Below, in pieces: positions 1-14,400 of a DNA stretch of 64,000 nt (positions within the stretch are counted from its first letter, which is position 1; the number at the start of each line of letters is the position of its first letter). Source of the stretch: Sinonovacula constricta. Taxonomy: Eukaryota; Mollusca; Bivalvia; Cardiida; Solecurtidae. A program made the position numbers and the translations under genes. The stretch lies in NCBI GenBank assembly GCA_007844125.1, contig CM017567.1, forward strand, positions 2,057,160 through 2,121,159, given 5' to 3'. Under the pieces are notes generated by a model that worked only from the letters and a program-made list of their open reading frames with translations, was not told where the DNA came from and did not search any database.

Positions 1-804
1 CTGAGCTACGGATGTAGATATTTCTTGTTTTAATCTAATATAAAATAACACATAAATTAGCTATTGATATCAATATTCTCGTCCGCCGAGTTAAATGACA
101 GATACTTGGTAAAAGAAATGTAACTTATGTGGTCAATAACAAATCGACCAGCTGTGAGTTGATTAAAAATCAGCTCGGTACACATGTTCGTTTGCTGTTG
201 TTCTTTCTTTAAACAAGAGAAAACATTAAATTATGTTTATTATCAATATACAACAATAGTGCTCACTATCATTACGTAATTACAGTTTCTCGTGACTCCC
301 TAAGTGCAAAGACAGTGGCACTCTATTTTTTAAGTGTGAGCCTGAGTGCGCTGTCATCTTGTTAAAATATGCATGAATCCCAATTTTTTATGCTGAAACG
401 ATGCCAGAAGAGATTCCAATAAATCTTAATACATACATTGTTGACATGTTACTGGCGACGCGCTAGAGCGCAACACCTATATATGGAATCCTCACTGATA
501 TTTGCACATGGAGAAAGTCTGTTTAGCGGACCTTCTAACCCTGATAAAATACGGGTCCTCATTCTGTATTCTATTTTATGTATTTCTTTTATACTTGTTT
601 TTGTGTGCCTGTAACTTTCGTGCAAACATGGCAGAAAACGATATATATATTTAAGATTATTTCTTTTTGTTATTAAAATTTCTAAACATTTAACGTTTAT
701 GTACATGGAGGCTCTGTACACCCTTGATCTTATTGAAGATGCAGATGGCTAATTCACTTGCATAAGAGAAAAGTGCAAGACACCAAGAACGCAATAATAT
801 GCTT

Positions 805-1080
805 GAAGTGATCTTGGTCAAGAGGTTTATGTTATAGACTCCGGACCGGGTGGTTCCGAATTCAAACCCTAGACCCATTGTGACACGTTTTCCAAAAAAA
901 AATTATTACGAATTTGAATTATCATTAAAGAAACGATCAACAAAGAAGAAAGCATTTACAAAATAGCTTAAGTGTTCTTGGTCAAGAGGTTCAGGCTGTG
1001 GTCTGGGGATCGGAGGGTTATGTGTTCAAACCTTAGACCTGACATGAGATTTTGTTCCTTGTCCAAGACTTTTATTACAC
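805..1080 (+). mobile_element. Two diverged tRNA-like retroposon heads
   Basis: TTGGTCAAGAGGTTTATG..AATTCAAACCCTAGACC (about 812-875) and TTGGTCAAGAGGTTCAGG..TGTTCAAACCTTAGACC (about 978-1040) are two copies of one tRNA-derived element about 165 bp apart. Confidence 0.6.
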
Positions 1081-2609
1081 GAACATTTTGCTAAAACAGA
1101 ATATTTTTAGACTAATTATAACTTCCTTACTTACATATTTACTAAATGTAGTATTATTATTAATAAATACTAGATATTGTTAAAATATTGCTTTTCATAA
1201 TAAGTCTGTTTGATGTTTTGTAGTATTTCGGTCCTGTATTGAATGGCATACAAGCTTTCACCTGAGAACATCTTTTGTTAAGTTGTAATCTTAATGTCAA
1301 TTCTATGTGTAATTATAAACCCCAGTAGCACATAGTTACATAATAGGATTGCTTTGTTACAACATTTGTTCCATTGGAATTAAGAGCATGCCAGATCATT
1401 ATGTTGTGTTTTTACTGTTTCTCTCAGTATGTCTCTATCCATTTCACCTTAACTGTGTAAAGTAGGTTAAAGTTAAGAAATAATAAAAATTGCTCCTTGT
1501 TTACATATCCCAGATACAAAATGCTTTCATACATTAAAAAAAAGAAACCGAGAAAGAAAGAACATTCCAGAAAAAATATTACCTAAACAATAATAATTTG
1601 TGTAATGTGAGGCTGCTGCAGATATGGATTTTCTGCTAGTACTCATTATTCTTATAGTTAATTGTTATAATTTTGGCAACTTTTTTCTTCTAAACATGTA
1701 ACATCTTGGAAAACCTATTAAATAGTGTCGGCTTAGCTTTTTATTTGGTTTTCAAATAATTCTACGGTCTCAGATATTAAAATTACACAAATTATTTCTG
1801 GAGTATTTTTATACTGAAAACGTTCAAATAAAACGATAACTTTTCAAATATGTCTTTGTTACTGGCTTCCATATTGCTTAAACTTGTTTAACTGTTCCAG
1901 TTTTTGCGTCGCCTTTGATGCTTTACATCAACGACCTTCATTGTCTGTTCAAGGAATGTTTTGCCCGTTTTGCGAGGCTGAAACCAGAATCGTGCCTTAA
2001 CTATAAATAAATATATTTCTATAGCACTCTATCATGCGATGCGCCGCTGTGGTATTATAAGCATAAATTCCTCAGGCGACAATGGCCACTTAAGCCGACA
2101 AAAAAGCTGGATATGCAAATACATAAACAAAACCGAAACAATATACAATAGTAGCGTTTTATGCTTTTCTTTTAAAAAGCATACAATCACGTCACAACAT
2201 ACATACGTGGATGGTATTTTTATCTCCATACGTGGATGGTATTTTTATCTCTGTGTTTATCGATGGTTCTCTTATTCATATTATAAATAATAATTTTTTC
2301 TTGTACAAAAATATAGTTTGACACATACTTTTTAATGAGAATTTAACCTTAAATTATTTATGATTTTAAGAAATAGTGCCCACTTAAAAATCAAGAATTT
2401 TGTTTGAATGTATTCTGTTTATCAGTATTTTTCTGTTTGGATAGTTGTTCTTAACTGAAATTGTAAATGAGTAGAATAAACGTTAAAATTTATAGTTTAA
2501 AATTGTATGTTTTCACTAAACTGTACTGAATTAATAATGAATTTTGATGCAGTGCATAGATATGTTAAAATTGTAATATTCTTTGATGTAACATTTCCTT
2601 TCGTTTCAG

Positions 2610-2635
2610 ATAGTTTACATGAAAATGTAGCTTTG
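2610..2635 (+). other. Exon-like 26-nt segment (possible microexon)
   Basis: A strong acceptor (ctttcgtttcag) is followed 26 bases later by a strong donor (TTTG|gtgagt). One frame is open (SLHENVAL). No partner exons were identified, so it could be a chance match. Confidence 0.2.
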
Positions 2636-3030
2636 GTGAGTCGATATCTACAAATATTCGTGCTTGTTATTTAATTGTAATAAATAATCAAATCGTCTGT
2701 AAACAAGTGGGTGTCAAAACTATCTTCTCATCATACAGGAATGAAAACCCATATTAACCTTTTACTGTAAGCTTTCTCATTCAATATACAATGAGACACA
2801 TAAGCGGATAATCTCCCCTGAATACTTCCTACAGGCAAGTATGTCCTTTTAATTGGATTAATCGGGTTTTATGCTTGTACACCTTAGAATGTATGTTGAC
2901 TTTTATGCCTTTTTGTGATGCCATGGCTAATCATCATCTATGAATACATCCATTTTGTTGTTAAGATAGCATGTATAAGTATTTAAATGGAATAAAAGCC
3001 CATTTTATGCAAAGGTAAGAACTGTCACTG

Positions 3031-3282
3031 TTTGTTATCGCCCTATTTGCGAAAGAACAGACGATACAGTCCAAGAATTTCAACTGAAAGGACCTACCTT
3101 CTATTCAGACTACCTTTGTTATCGCCCTTTTTGCGAAAGAACAGACGATACAGTCCAAGAATTCCAACTAAAATTACCTACCTTCTATTCAGACTACCTT
3201 TGTTATCGCCCTTTTTGCGAAAGAACAGACGATACAGTCCAAGAATTCCAACTAAAACGACATACCTTCTATTCAGACTACC
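3031..3282. repeat. 84-bp tandem repeat, 3 copies
   Basis: Copies begin at 3031, 3115 and 3199 with TTTGTTATCGCCC and end TTCAGACTACC. They are nearly identical. The unit length is a multiple of three, which produces a spurious 84-codon open frame. Confidence 0.95.
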
Positions 3283-3839
3283 TTGAATATTATCTAACAA
3301 AATTTTCTCATTACTCATTAATGTTGTGTTTAAACACAACAATTTCTTAGTGTTTTCGACGATATTGACTCTTTCTAACTACATCTGAAATACATTCAGA
3401 AAGCATCGATGATAATTGATTTAGAAGAATATAAAAAAATTGCGCATTAAATAAATACATGTATTACTTGTTCTGTTTCTTTATACCATTTGTTCTTATG
3501 GTTGTATTATAGTTTTCTTTTGCCACCCACCAAATTTGAAATACTCATCATTAATATGAACATGGCTGTAGGCCTAGTGTGTGTAAATTATTTTATGCGA
3601 TCCAAAAACTTCTAGACGGCGGATTTTTTTTATTAACTCTTGCTAAATGTTAATTCTTTCCATATACCTTGCATCTTGACACTCGAAGATAAGGAATAAT
3701 CAGCAGTCTAGATAACATGCAGCAAAAAGTGTAGATAATGATCAAATAGTTTTCATTGCGGGGAGCGGTACAGACTGACCTGTGTCAGCGTAAAATATTA
3801 AACTTTAGCCTGACCATTTCGTGCTTCGTATGATAAGAG

Positions 3840-4112
3840 GGTTGGGGTTTGTCGGTATTTTTGCCGATACTGTGCAGCAACATTTCTATTATTATAGCAC
3901 AGGGGCACTTATTAGGTGCCTATGGGCTAAACCCGGCCGGTCCATTATACTGACACCAACGAGCCAGGCGTAATGCTGTCCCCTTAGCCCCGAGCGTTAG
4001 GAGGGAAGCCACTTCTACCAACTTTAAAATTTTTGGTTTGACCCGGCCGGGATTTGAACCCGCGACCTCCCGATTCGCAAGCTGACGCTCTACCACCAGA
4101 GCTTTTGCGGCT
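3840..4112 (-). mobile_element. tRNA-derived SINE, family A, copy 1 (12-bp target duplication)
   Basis: On the - strand it starts with a tRNA-like head (A box TGGTAGAGCGTC, B box GGGTTCAAATCCC) followed by a body with CGGCCGGGT and a 3' part ending near GCCGATA. It is flanked by a perfect 12-bp direct repeat GTATGATAAGAG (3828-3839 and 4113-4124), which shows it was inserted as a unit. Confidence 0.92.
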
Positions 4113-5215
4113 GTATGATAAGAGTACGCTTGGTCTTAAGATGTTTGCAAAACTAAGACTCAATCATTCAATATATTTTAATCTTCGGAACACCTTGCCA
4201 ATTTCACTGGAGAGGGCCAAAGACGATGAAACCGTTTGAAGAAGTGCTGCTAAACTAAACCAAACCACGAGAGAAAACGCGCTGTGAGAACCATTGATCT
4301 TTAGCGAATATCATCGCGTATTGAACATTGAGATGTTTGACTAATCGCTGGAAGATGCTTGACAAACGAGTTCTCTCTGCTGGTTCTGGTGTTCGGTTAA
4401 ATAATTGATGGCAATGATACTATAGTATTTATAGAGTCGTGCCGAAATAAGAAAGTGCGATGTTCTCGAAGTGGATGGAATAATGACTCCATGGCCATTG
4501 CCTGTTTCGCCACAAAACATTTATTAGACGGTAATATAGGATATTTTTAAACTAAATGTATACATGCATCAGCTAGCCTGCGATGTACCGGTGGTTCTAT
4601 CCCCGCAATAAGTCTGTGGTCCTCCTCTACCAATCATAAGATGGACGTCGTCACTATGACCACACCTGTGTCGGTGCGATGTATAGCAACAGCAACAGAC
4701 AAAGAACACATACATAGGTAGAACTCTTTCTGGAATGTTCAACCCCTCAGCCTCAATGTATAGAAATTCACACAACCCTTGCTTGGTTTTTTCTTTAGTT
4801 TTCGTTCCCTTTAGAGTCATTAGACTGTATTTTATAGTAGATGTTATGTAGTATGCTTGCATGTTTTCCAAAAACTGCACAAATCAGGTCAACATTTACT
4901 CTGCCGGGTGAAGTTTAGACTTTAAAAGATCTCTTAGTTACTTTCTATACGTTTTCAAATAAATAAATCTAATGTCTTTAAATATCGCAATGTCCCATGT
5001 CTGCAAAACGAATCCACGTCAGTTTTATTTTGATAATATTACTAAATAATATTTACAATAAGTAATCTGTAGTTTAAAAATTATTATAATGCATTTCTTT
5101 GTTAACTTTTTGCAACTTTAAATATAAATAAATGATGAGAGCTTTTGAACTTTAACAAAGAAATCCGATGTTCCAGAAAAAAAATACGATGCATATATCT
5201 ATTATTGCTATCTTA

Positions 5216-5234
5216 AATAATAATAATAATAATG

Positions 5235-5329
<95 letters not shown>

Positions 5330-5352
5330 GATGATAATAATAATAATAATAA
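5216..5352. repeat. AAT/TAA trinucleotide microsatellite, about 135 bp
   Basis: A near-pure (TAA)n tract with a few GAT interruptions, about 100 bp upstream of the ELP2 start. The poly-Asn frame across it is not a gene. Confidence 0.97.
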
Positions 5353-5454
5353 TCTATTCTATTAAAGGGATGCAATCAATATAGAACTAACGCAAAAAGT
5401 AAGTACGAGTTTTTTCCCTTGAGTTAAGCGTCTGAGAGATCTGTTTCATCACAA

Positions 5455-5464
5455 CAATGGCGGC
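5455..5464 (+). promoter_or_regulatory. YY1-like motif overlapping the ELP2 start codon
   Basis: The sequence around the ATG reads CAATGGCGGC and continues CACC. This matches the core of the YY1 consensus (AAnATGGCGGC), which in animal housekeeping genes often sits at or just after the transcription start and can include the start codon. It suggests a short 5' UTR and a TATA-less promoter just upstream. Motif match only; binding is inferred. Confidence 0.4.
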
Positions 5465-8400
5465 CACCATTGACACATGTTACATTAGCGGCGGTTGTAA
5501 CAGAACGCCTCATTGTGCCGACTGGGGAAGAAATAATCTGCTGGCATATGGCTTATGTAATTCAGTGGCAATAAGTCAACCGGAGGTAGGATAAATTTGT
5601 ACATATTTTCTTTATACATTTGTATTATCACTTTTTTTCTACAACAAATTTTATGACGTTTGACGGTTTGTTGGTTGTTTCACAATAACAACACTTGTTG
5701 CAGTTTTGTGTTTTTGTTGAATGAAATTTTTAACTTCAAGAAGATTTTGCGCAACTGATCATCTGATATTTTTATATTTTCAGACATTATCTTAAATACT
5801 AGAAAAAAAGACCTGGCATTGTGTCCGCTTCGGGCTTAAGCCGTGACTGCCTAAGTTCGATTCCAGTCAGCGATATAGCAGTCATAAAAAATAATCATAT
5901 TGGTAAACTAAACAGCCATTAAAGATAAAAGAAAATAGTTGAAAATATTCTGTTCAATTTAAAGTAAAAATGTATCGATTTATATCTATATATTTTGTCG
6001 ATATTTGTCCTTCAATATATTGATATCAACAAAATACAAAAAAGAAGAATAAATGACAACCCTACATTTGTTTGAGTAAAAGGATTTATCTCTTTAACAA
6101 AATTTACTATTTATGCTCATACTGTTTTTGTAAAATGCTTTATTTAATGGTAGGCTCTTTTTTTTACACGAAATTAACATACAACTTAAATATTACCACT
6201 CAAAAAGGAGTTGAAATAGATGCATTGAATGCTAGTTAGTAAAATGAAAATGTAAACATTCCAAAAAATATGAGGGTAAAAGGTAAGATTTGAAAGCTGA
6301 CTCTGAAGCAGAAGATTGTAGGTTTGATCCCTTCCCTTAGTAATGGTATTTTACAATGTCACATCTAGTACAGCATACTTGTTCTAATCCCAAACTTGTT
6401 TATATGTCCTCACCCTCCAATCACGTCACTCAGCTAGGAAAATGAACACACAACTTTTTCAAGATTTAAGTGCTTTACCAACTGAACGTTCTTGGCATAC
6501 GTCTCTGGATAGTGACATTTTCATAACATTCCTATGAGAGCAATAACTGTATTACAACACTTCTTTTTATTTTCAGACTGTGTTGCAGCATGGCTCAATA
6601 CTAAGCACTTTGGCTATCCATAAAGATAGGGTGAACTGTGTTCAATGGATAAAGAGACATGGAGGAAGTAAGTTTGAAGAAGAAAGTCATATGAATATGC
6701 TTTAAAAAATCAAGGATATCACTGCATAAAAGAGAAATGTTACCTTACTTTCCAATGTGGTCGTTTAAGTACACTTCCTGGGTAGAACCAGTACTCATGT
6801 AGCACATACCTGAGATTATGACAAGTAAATAGTCTTGCCCAAGGACTAACATCTCAGGCCAAGTTAGGGGTTCCTGTTCAGGGCCCGTAATTCCAAGTGT
6901 ATTGCCTTAACCACTAGACAACTGATGCGACATTCGAGGTGAAAAATAAATATTTCAGCAGTGGAACAAAATAACATAAACAACTAAAGAAAATACAAAA
7001 ACACACTCTGATAGAAATACGGTAGTTACATCAAGTGTGAATCAAGGTTTATACTTGTACTGGAAAAATAATACATATGCTGAGAATAGTTATCTAACAA
7101 AGTCGGTGTACATTAACCCACCATTGTGTTGACCATATAAATAAATTTGCTTACCGATTCCAAGGTGGTAGAAGCTGCTTTGTTGCAATTTGTGTATGTT
7201 GTTTTTTATGTAAAATTCATTATCAGATTTTTTTTGAGAATTATATGAATTCTTTGTTGAATGCACTGTGCTACAATTAATATACCCAGCATAGATGAAT
7301 AATGAAACTATGTTTATATTCCCTTTTTTAGAAGCTGAAACAGAGTTGGTTTCTGGATCTGTAGACAAAACATTAGTGGTGTGGGAGATTCAAGATAAAC
7401 AGGTAATACAAGAACTCACACTGTAAATGCCATTCTTTAACATTTTGACTCCATTTAACTGCAATGTTGCTATCCGAAAGGTGAAAATTTAAAAGTGTTA
7501 CATTTTGATATAATTTTGACTGTTTTAACACTAAAAATTACAATGTCATTTTGTACATTGAAATAACTAACTGAGCTGCCTAGTAAATTCAAAATATCTC
7601 AATTATCATTAATAATCTTTTTTTTATTTTTAGTAACTGATTTCATATATATTCAGAGCAACAGATAAGGATTGACTGTGAATTGAATATTACCCCACTA
7701 CTTTGAAATTAATTGAGTACCAATAAGCATTATTGAGTACCATGCGTCACATTACTCACTTACACGGAGGTCAATTGAGTACCCAGGGCCTACTGCATTA
7801 AGTCTTAAACCAATAAGCTACGAAATTGCTGGCCGAAGCTATCCAGAAATATCGCCGAAATTATTTTGCAATTAATTACAGCATGCAGGAAGAACAAGCG
7901 TGATCTCATTATTTAATTCTTACTTTGATCAAACTTTTTTTTAAAAAACATAATAGGCAAATATTTATAACTCTTAAAAAATCACATTTCGGCAATAACC
8001 AGCTTGTTATGACTATTAATGAGCGCGCGACTTCGCAAGGAGGAATAGGTCAATGAAACTTGAGCACACCTGCCACTGGCAGCCTTGATTCTATTTAATG
8101 AATTAAAAGTAATATAGTATGTAGTTGTACGGTCTATGACGTAATGTCGGTTAAGCACGCGCTCAATGATTTTGGTTTTACTGAATTAGCAGGTTTTCTA
8201 TTACTGTTTTCACTGTTATGCAACCAAATGATTTTTAAATGAGTAATGGATGTTTTAATTGAATTTTGTCACTCACTATCTCACATTTTTATTGCGTAAA
8301 TGGCCATTTGGAATTGCATATTCATGCAGGTACACACCTTATCTGTTGCTCTGTATATTTAAAAATGACTCTTATAAAAAAAAAATTAGGGAAATTAATT

Positions 8401-11400
8401 TTCAGTAGAAGGCCACATTCTACTTTAACTATTTACAAATGTTTACTCCTTTCTCTAGTTCAAGGCACAACAGACTCTCACTGGACACACAGGTCCGGTA
8501 ACTGCCGTGACAGCCTGTTACCAGGGCAACTGTGATCAAACACCTGAGCTATGTCGGACATTGGTTGTGTCAGCATCTGTAGACTCAACGGTCAGGGTCT
8601 GGTGTAGAGATCCTGGGAAAGGTATTGTTGAATTTTCAATACACATATGCCGGGGATGAATATATGATATCAAAATGTTACACTTTCTTCAGAGAAACCA
8701 ACTGGCTTGATGTGAGAATTCTACTTGCTAGAAACTTATTCAAAGTATAGAAACCTGCTAAATATGAGAAACTCTCTGGCTCAAATGTAAAAAACCTTGC
8801 ATAACATGATTCAAAATGTCATTCCAAAAATGATGAATAATCATTTATGTTTTATATCTCCGACTGTTTCAGATTTTGTCGAGGTCCAGTCTATCAGTTA
8901 TGGTGCAGGATTTGCCCTGGATGTGTCACTAGTTACTGTTCCAGGCACCAGCTGTAAGTGAGATTATTGTTTCTAGATACTAAACCAGTTTTTTGCAGCC
9001 AATGATGGAGAAAAGAGGTTGCGCCTTTCCTGTCCAGCTTTTGGCCATCTGTCTGTCCATCAATCTGTTTATCCATCACACTGTCTGTCCAACTTCCTTG
9101 TCCAAAACTTTTGCTAAATAAATACTTAAAACTTGAAAAATATTATAAGTAGATGTGCAGTGCACAAGAACGCTAATAAATATGTTTTATTTATTTTTAT
9201 CTCCCTTTGAAATTGTGACTTTTCCTTACATTTTCATTAAAATTTAAAATATTACAAAAACGTGTTTCATTCTGCACATTTTAATGAATTTAAATATAAT
9301 TTGGATTATATTGAATTAAACTTATATGTTTACAATCTGTTTTGTGTTACATGGTTAAAAATTTATATGCATATAAACTATTTTGTATGACTTGATTAAA
9401 TGTTTGATGAAAGCTTGTATGTTTACAATCTATGTTGCATGTCATGATTTACCGGTAAATTTCATTGAAAATTTGTATGTTTACAGACTATTTTGTATTA
9501 CATGGTTAAACTTGCAATAAAATTTATGTTTGCAAACTATTTTTATATTACGAGATTACCATTACATGGTCAACAACAACACTGCATAACTGTCAATATG
9601 TCAAAAGGCATGCATGTTCAAATAGAATATGCCTTGTTTTTTTAATATGTCTTTAATAATTTTAGCATAGTCAGTATTGATGTATGCTGTCAGTGTCTTT
9701 AGAATTCTTTTCTGTTGTCAACTATAGCTTAATTGTTTGCTTTCTTTTTTTATTTTGATTCCAAAGGTTATCTCATTTTTTCAGCTATATACTTTTGATA
9801 CAACATTTGCCATATACTGCCTGTGTTTATATATATATTTTGCTGAATAAACTACACAAACTATGTTTATATTTTGTATTTTTCCTTGTCAGGTGTATAT
9901 ATGTTGTTGATTGAGTACAGATAGTATGATGTTTGTACACTGTTTCCCTATCAGGTGTATATATGTTGTTGATTGATTACAGATAGTATGATGTTTGTAC
10001 ACTGTTACCCTATCAGGTGTATATATGTTGTTGATTGATTACAGATAGTATGATGTTTGTACACTGTTTCCCTGTCAGGTGTATATATGTTGTTGATTGA
10101 GTACAGATAGTATGATGTTTGTACACTGTTACCCTATCAGGTGTATATATGTTGTTGATTGAGTACAGATAGTATGATGTTTGTACACTGTTACCCTATC
10201 AGGTGTATATATGTTGTTGATTGATTACAGATAGTATGATGTTTGTACACTGTTTCCCTGTCAGGTGTATATATGTTGTTGATTGAGTACAGATAGTATG
10301 ATGTTTGTACACTGTTTCCCTGTCAGGTGTATATATCTTGTTGATTGAGTACAGATAGTATGATGTTTGTACACTGTTACCCTGTCAGGTGTAAATATGT
10401 TGTTGATTGAGTACAGATAGTATGATGTTTGAACACTGTTTCCCTGTCAGGTGTATATATCTTGTTGATTGATTACAGATAGTATGATGTTTGTACACTG
10501 TTTCCCTGTCAGGTGTATATATCTTGTTGATTGAGTACAGATAGTATGATGTTTTAACACTGTATCCCTGTCAGGTGTACATATCTTGTTGATTGAGTAC
10601 AGATAGTATGATGTTTGTACACTGTTTCCCTGTTATGTGTATATATCTTGTTGATTGATTACAGATAGTATGATGTTTGTACACTGTTTCCCTGTCAGGT
10701 GTATATATATTGTTGATTGAGTACAGATAGTATGATGTTTGTACACTGTTTCCCTGTCAGGTGTATATATGTTGTTGATTGAGTACAGATAGTATGATGT
10801 TTATACACTGTTTCCCTGTCAGGTGTATATATCTTGTTGATTGAGTACAGATAGTATGATGTTTGAACACTGTTTCCCTGTCAGGTGTACTGCTGGCCTG
10901 TGGCTGTGATGATCAGAAGGTCCATGTCTATGTCCAGACAATAGACAGTTCAGATCAGCTTAAGGTAATGTAAGATACTCTCAAGGCATCATCCATGAAG
11001 AACAGCAAGAGTACCTGACTTATAAGTCACTATGATACCTTTATATCATATTATTATGCTAAGCCACAGACTCCAGGAGTTCATGTCATAAAGTAAAAAC
11101 TTAATGTGGGTAGGTCTTTCTACACTGAGCCAGTAATTTTACTCAGACATTTTTCTGGTATCTTCCTTTATCAATAACAATATGACAAAATTACATTTGT
11201 GTAGGATCCATTATTTATAAACAAGTAGAACTTTATGGTAATATAATAATATACTCATTTCTCGATAGTTTCGTCAATTCTCATGATTTCGTTTATTCTT
11301 TTTTTCACTATACCCAATCAGTAGATATGTGTGATTTTTGCTCAATCTGCTTAAATATTATCTTGAGCTAGGTTTAAATGGACAACCAAAAGAAAGAAAG

Positions 11401-14400
11401 AAAAATCAATTCAGTTGTAAACATCAACTTAAAATTGTTACATTACTGATAATATAAATTATTTGTTGTGTTTCTGTGGTCCCTTCTTTGGTTTTTATAG
11501 TATTTATTTCAAAGCACATGATTGAATGTCTGAAATGGTCTACATTTAGATACAGGATTTATTGTAAATATGAAATATAGAAATAAAACGAAATAAATTA
11601 ACAGATTCACGAGAAAACACATTTCTTCTCCAGACATTTAACTTGTTGAAAGCAAAGCCACATTTTAATTTATTGCTATTGTGTTTGACTTAAGTGCTTG
11701 CTTTTTGGTTACAGAGATGCTTAGTAGCAGGGTACATAATTCACAGTTAAACTGGAGATCATTTACAATGACTGACAAGGTTGAAGCTCTTAAGTTGATT
11801 AAATCATGGCAAAAGAGTATACTTCTCAGCTGAAACATCATATTGTGCCACTCATCAATCTCCTATTCAAGACAATTTTAACAATAAAATGTATTGTTTA
11901 TGGAGGTTTTGTCCACTCTGACACCAAACTGGTATCACAGTTACATTGTAATGATGAGTGTAATATCTGATAATAGATGATTCCACAATTGATATGTAAC
12001 TCATTTTATTTCTAGATCAAGTGCTCAAAAATGGAATCTCAAACAAAATTTGCATGTTTCATTTTATGTAAAGGTCATTTGCCATGTGCTTTACAGTAAC
12101 ACTGATTGCATACTTGGGATTAATTAGACTCATTTACAGTTGAGAACTTAAGAAGCCATCCATAATCGCCAATATTTTTTCATAAGAATTACTACAAACC
12201 GGTTCAATGCCTGGTTAAGGTAAGAGTGCCTTCATATATAGGAAGATGTTCAAACTGATTTGTGCCAGTGGTTAAACCCTGACATTAGGATACATTGGTG
12301 AGATAGAAATTGTCTCAATTGTTAGTTAATATTCAAGGTATTCGAAACAGTTGGTAGGTCCTTTAAGTTGGAATTTATGGACTTTATCACCTGTTCTTTT
12401 GCACATATTGCAATTAAAAAAAGTGAAATTTCTTACTTTGGAATAAACATACGCTTAAAATTCCTTTAAATACATATAGAGATATGTTATTTAAAAGAGA
12501 AATGGAAGTGTTTGTTGAGGATGGTTAACCTGGGCATCACAAGAAAGGCACAAAAGTCTACATACACTCCATAGAGCACAAGCATAAAAAACCCAGCAAA
12601 ACAAATGAAAGGACCAACTTGCATTTGGGAATTATATAGGGGTGACTATTCATTAATGTCTCTCATTGTCTGCAATCTTTCTCCACCTAGAATAGCTGGA
12701 CATTACCAATATGACAATCATTGTGTCTGTGCCATCTATCTGATAACAACAGATTACAGGTCATTACAAAAGGTATATTCCTGCTGCTATGTTACAGTTT
12801 GTACAAGGAATCACACTACCTGGACATGAAGACTGGGTGAGGGCTGTGGATTTCACCACTGATGGTAAAATTTTAATATATCTGAAAGTTAAACAAAAAG
12901 ATTATTGTAAACTGGTTGAGTTCGAAAGTTTAATCTGTATATCAATTTTTTTCGGAATGTTGGTAAAGGTGGTGGTGACCTTGCAAAGAGACCTTTGCAG
13001 CTAGAGACATTTGCTTCTATTGTAGAATCATTTTTCAGTTGATTTTTAGCTGGAACAGATGTGAGACAGAGGATTCACCACACTGACATCATGGTTATGG
13101 TGTTACAACTCCCTCACAAGTCTGGGACATCAACAAAGCTTTAAGCTAAACCTTCATTTAACATGCTTTGTTTGCATTTTAGTGTGTGTGGGGGGGTATT
13201 TCTGGTTTAAAATGTAGGCTACCAACATTAAGCAAAAACTTTATGAGTGTGTATGATAATCAGTCATTCTTATCTTTATATGTGTGCTACAGACAGTGGG
13301 GACCTTCTGCTGGCCAGTGCAGCCCAGGATCATCTGATCAGAGTCTGGAGGTTTGCGCCCAGGACTCAAGACTCCCAGGTCCAAGCAGCCTCCGTGCTGG
13401 ATCTACCGGCAGGACAGGATATACAGATGAGGGAAAACACTTTCTCCTTTACACATAAAGGTAAGTTCACATATTCTATCTTGGATTTGATACACTTAAT
13501 AAAACAGGGACAAGCTGTTCATCTCCTTATAACTACTGATACATATGAATTTACCTTTAGATATAACTTGAGGTATTTAATTAAGTTTTAACTAAGCTTC
13601 TCATATTGATTTAAATGAGGGAAAACAATTTCTCCTTCGCACAGAAAGGATTTATTCAAGTATAGTATGGTAGCCTCATGATTAAATTTGTAATTTGTTA
13701 GTTTAACTTATTGTAACATGTAAATGTCAATCAAATAAACCCTTTCACTGCTGCTTGACCTATATCTATTTATAACCACTATCAATGCTCTTATACATAC
13801 ACCATATGTCCTGTGTACAATTATTTTTGAGTGTTTACAGCATTGCTAATTTCCTATGAAAGTATAACCAGAGTTACTCCCCTTGACAGTAACTTACATT
13901 GCTCTTTTTGTCTTAGAACTATTCATATTTTTGAAGATGTAGGAGTGAAATGCCAAAAGAAAAAAGTAAAAGTTCTGGATTTTTTCAACTTTTTTTTCTA
14001 TTTTTGAAAGTCCATAACATTTTTTTTATCACATGATAATTATTAGATTTTATATTATTCTGAATTCATATTCAAGTACCTTTCTAATGATATATAGTTT
14101 TACATATCCAAAATTATAAGCAAGTTATTGACAATTTGACATATGGTATTTTCTTAAGAAATTTATAGAAAATGTCTCAGCATGGGGGGTGGAAAAGGCT
14201 TAGCAGTAAAGGGTTAGTTTAATTACAATAATTCTTGTTTTTAAGTTCTTAATATTTATTAAACTTGTATGTTATTGTCAGACCCAAAACACAAACAGTT
14301 TTATTGTTAGACCAACTTTAATTGAAGGCCAAAACAAACTCAAATGCAATTAACCTATGAAGGATATTATAGTGAAAAAAAAATCTGTGTCAGTGATGAA

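Larger units (their letters stand above)
1..5456. other. Upstream intergenic DNA, no gene recognised
   Basis: AT-rich. Holds the retroposon heads (805-1080), the possible microexon (2610-2635), the 84-bp triplication, the family A SINE and the AAT microsatellite. The open frames here are short and without family features. Confidence 0.6.

Noticed and set aside
3032..3286. 84-residue open frame with repeats
   Set aside because: It is an 84-bp tandem triplication with no coding features.
5168..5365. Poly-asparagine open frame
   Set aside because: It is the AAT microsatellite, without splice or start context.
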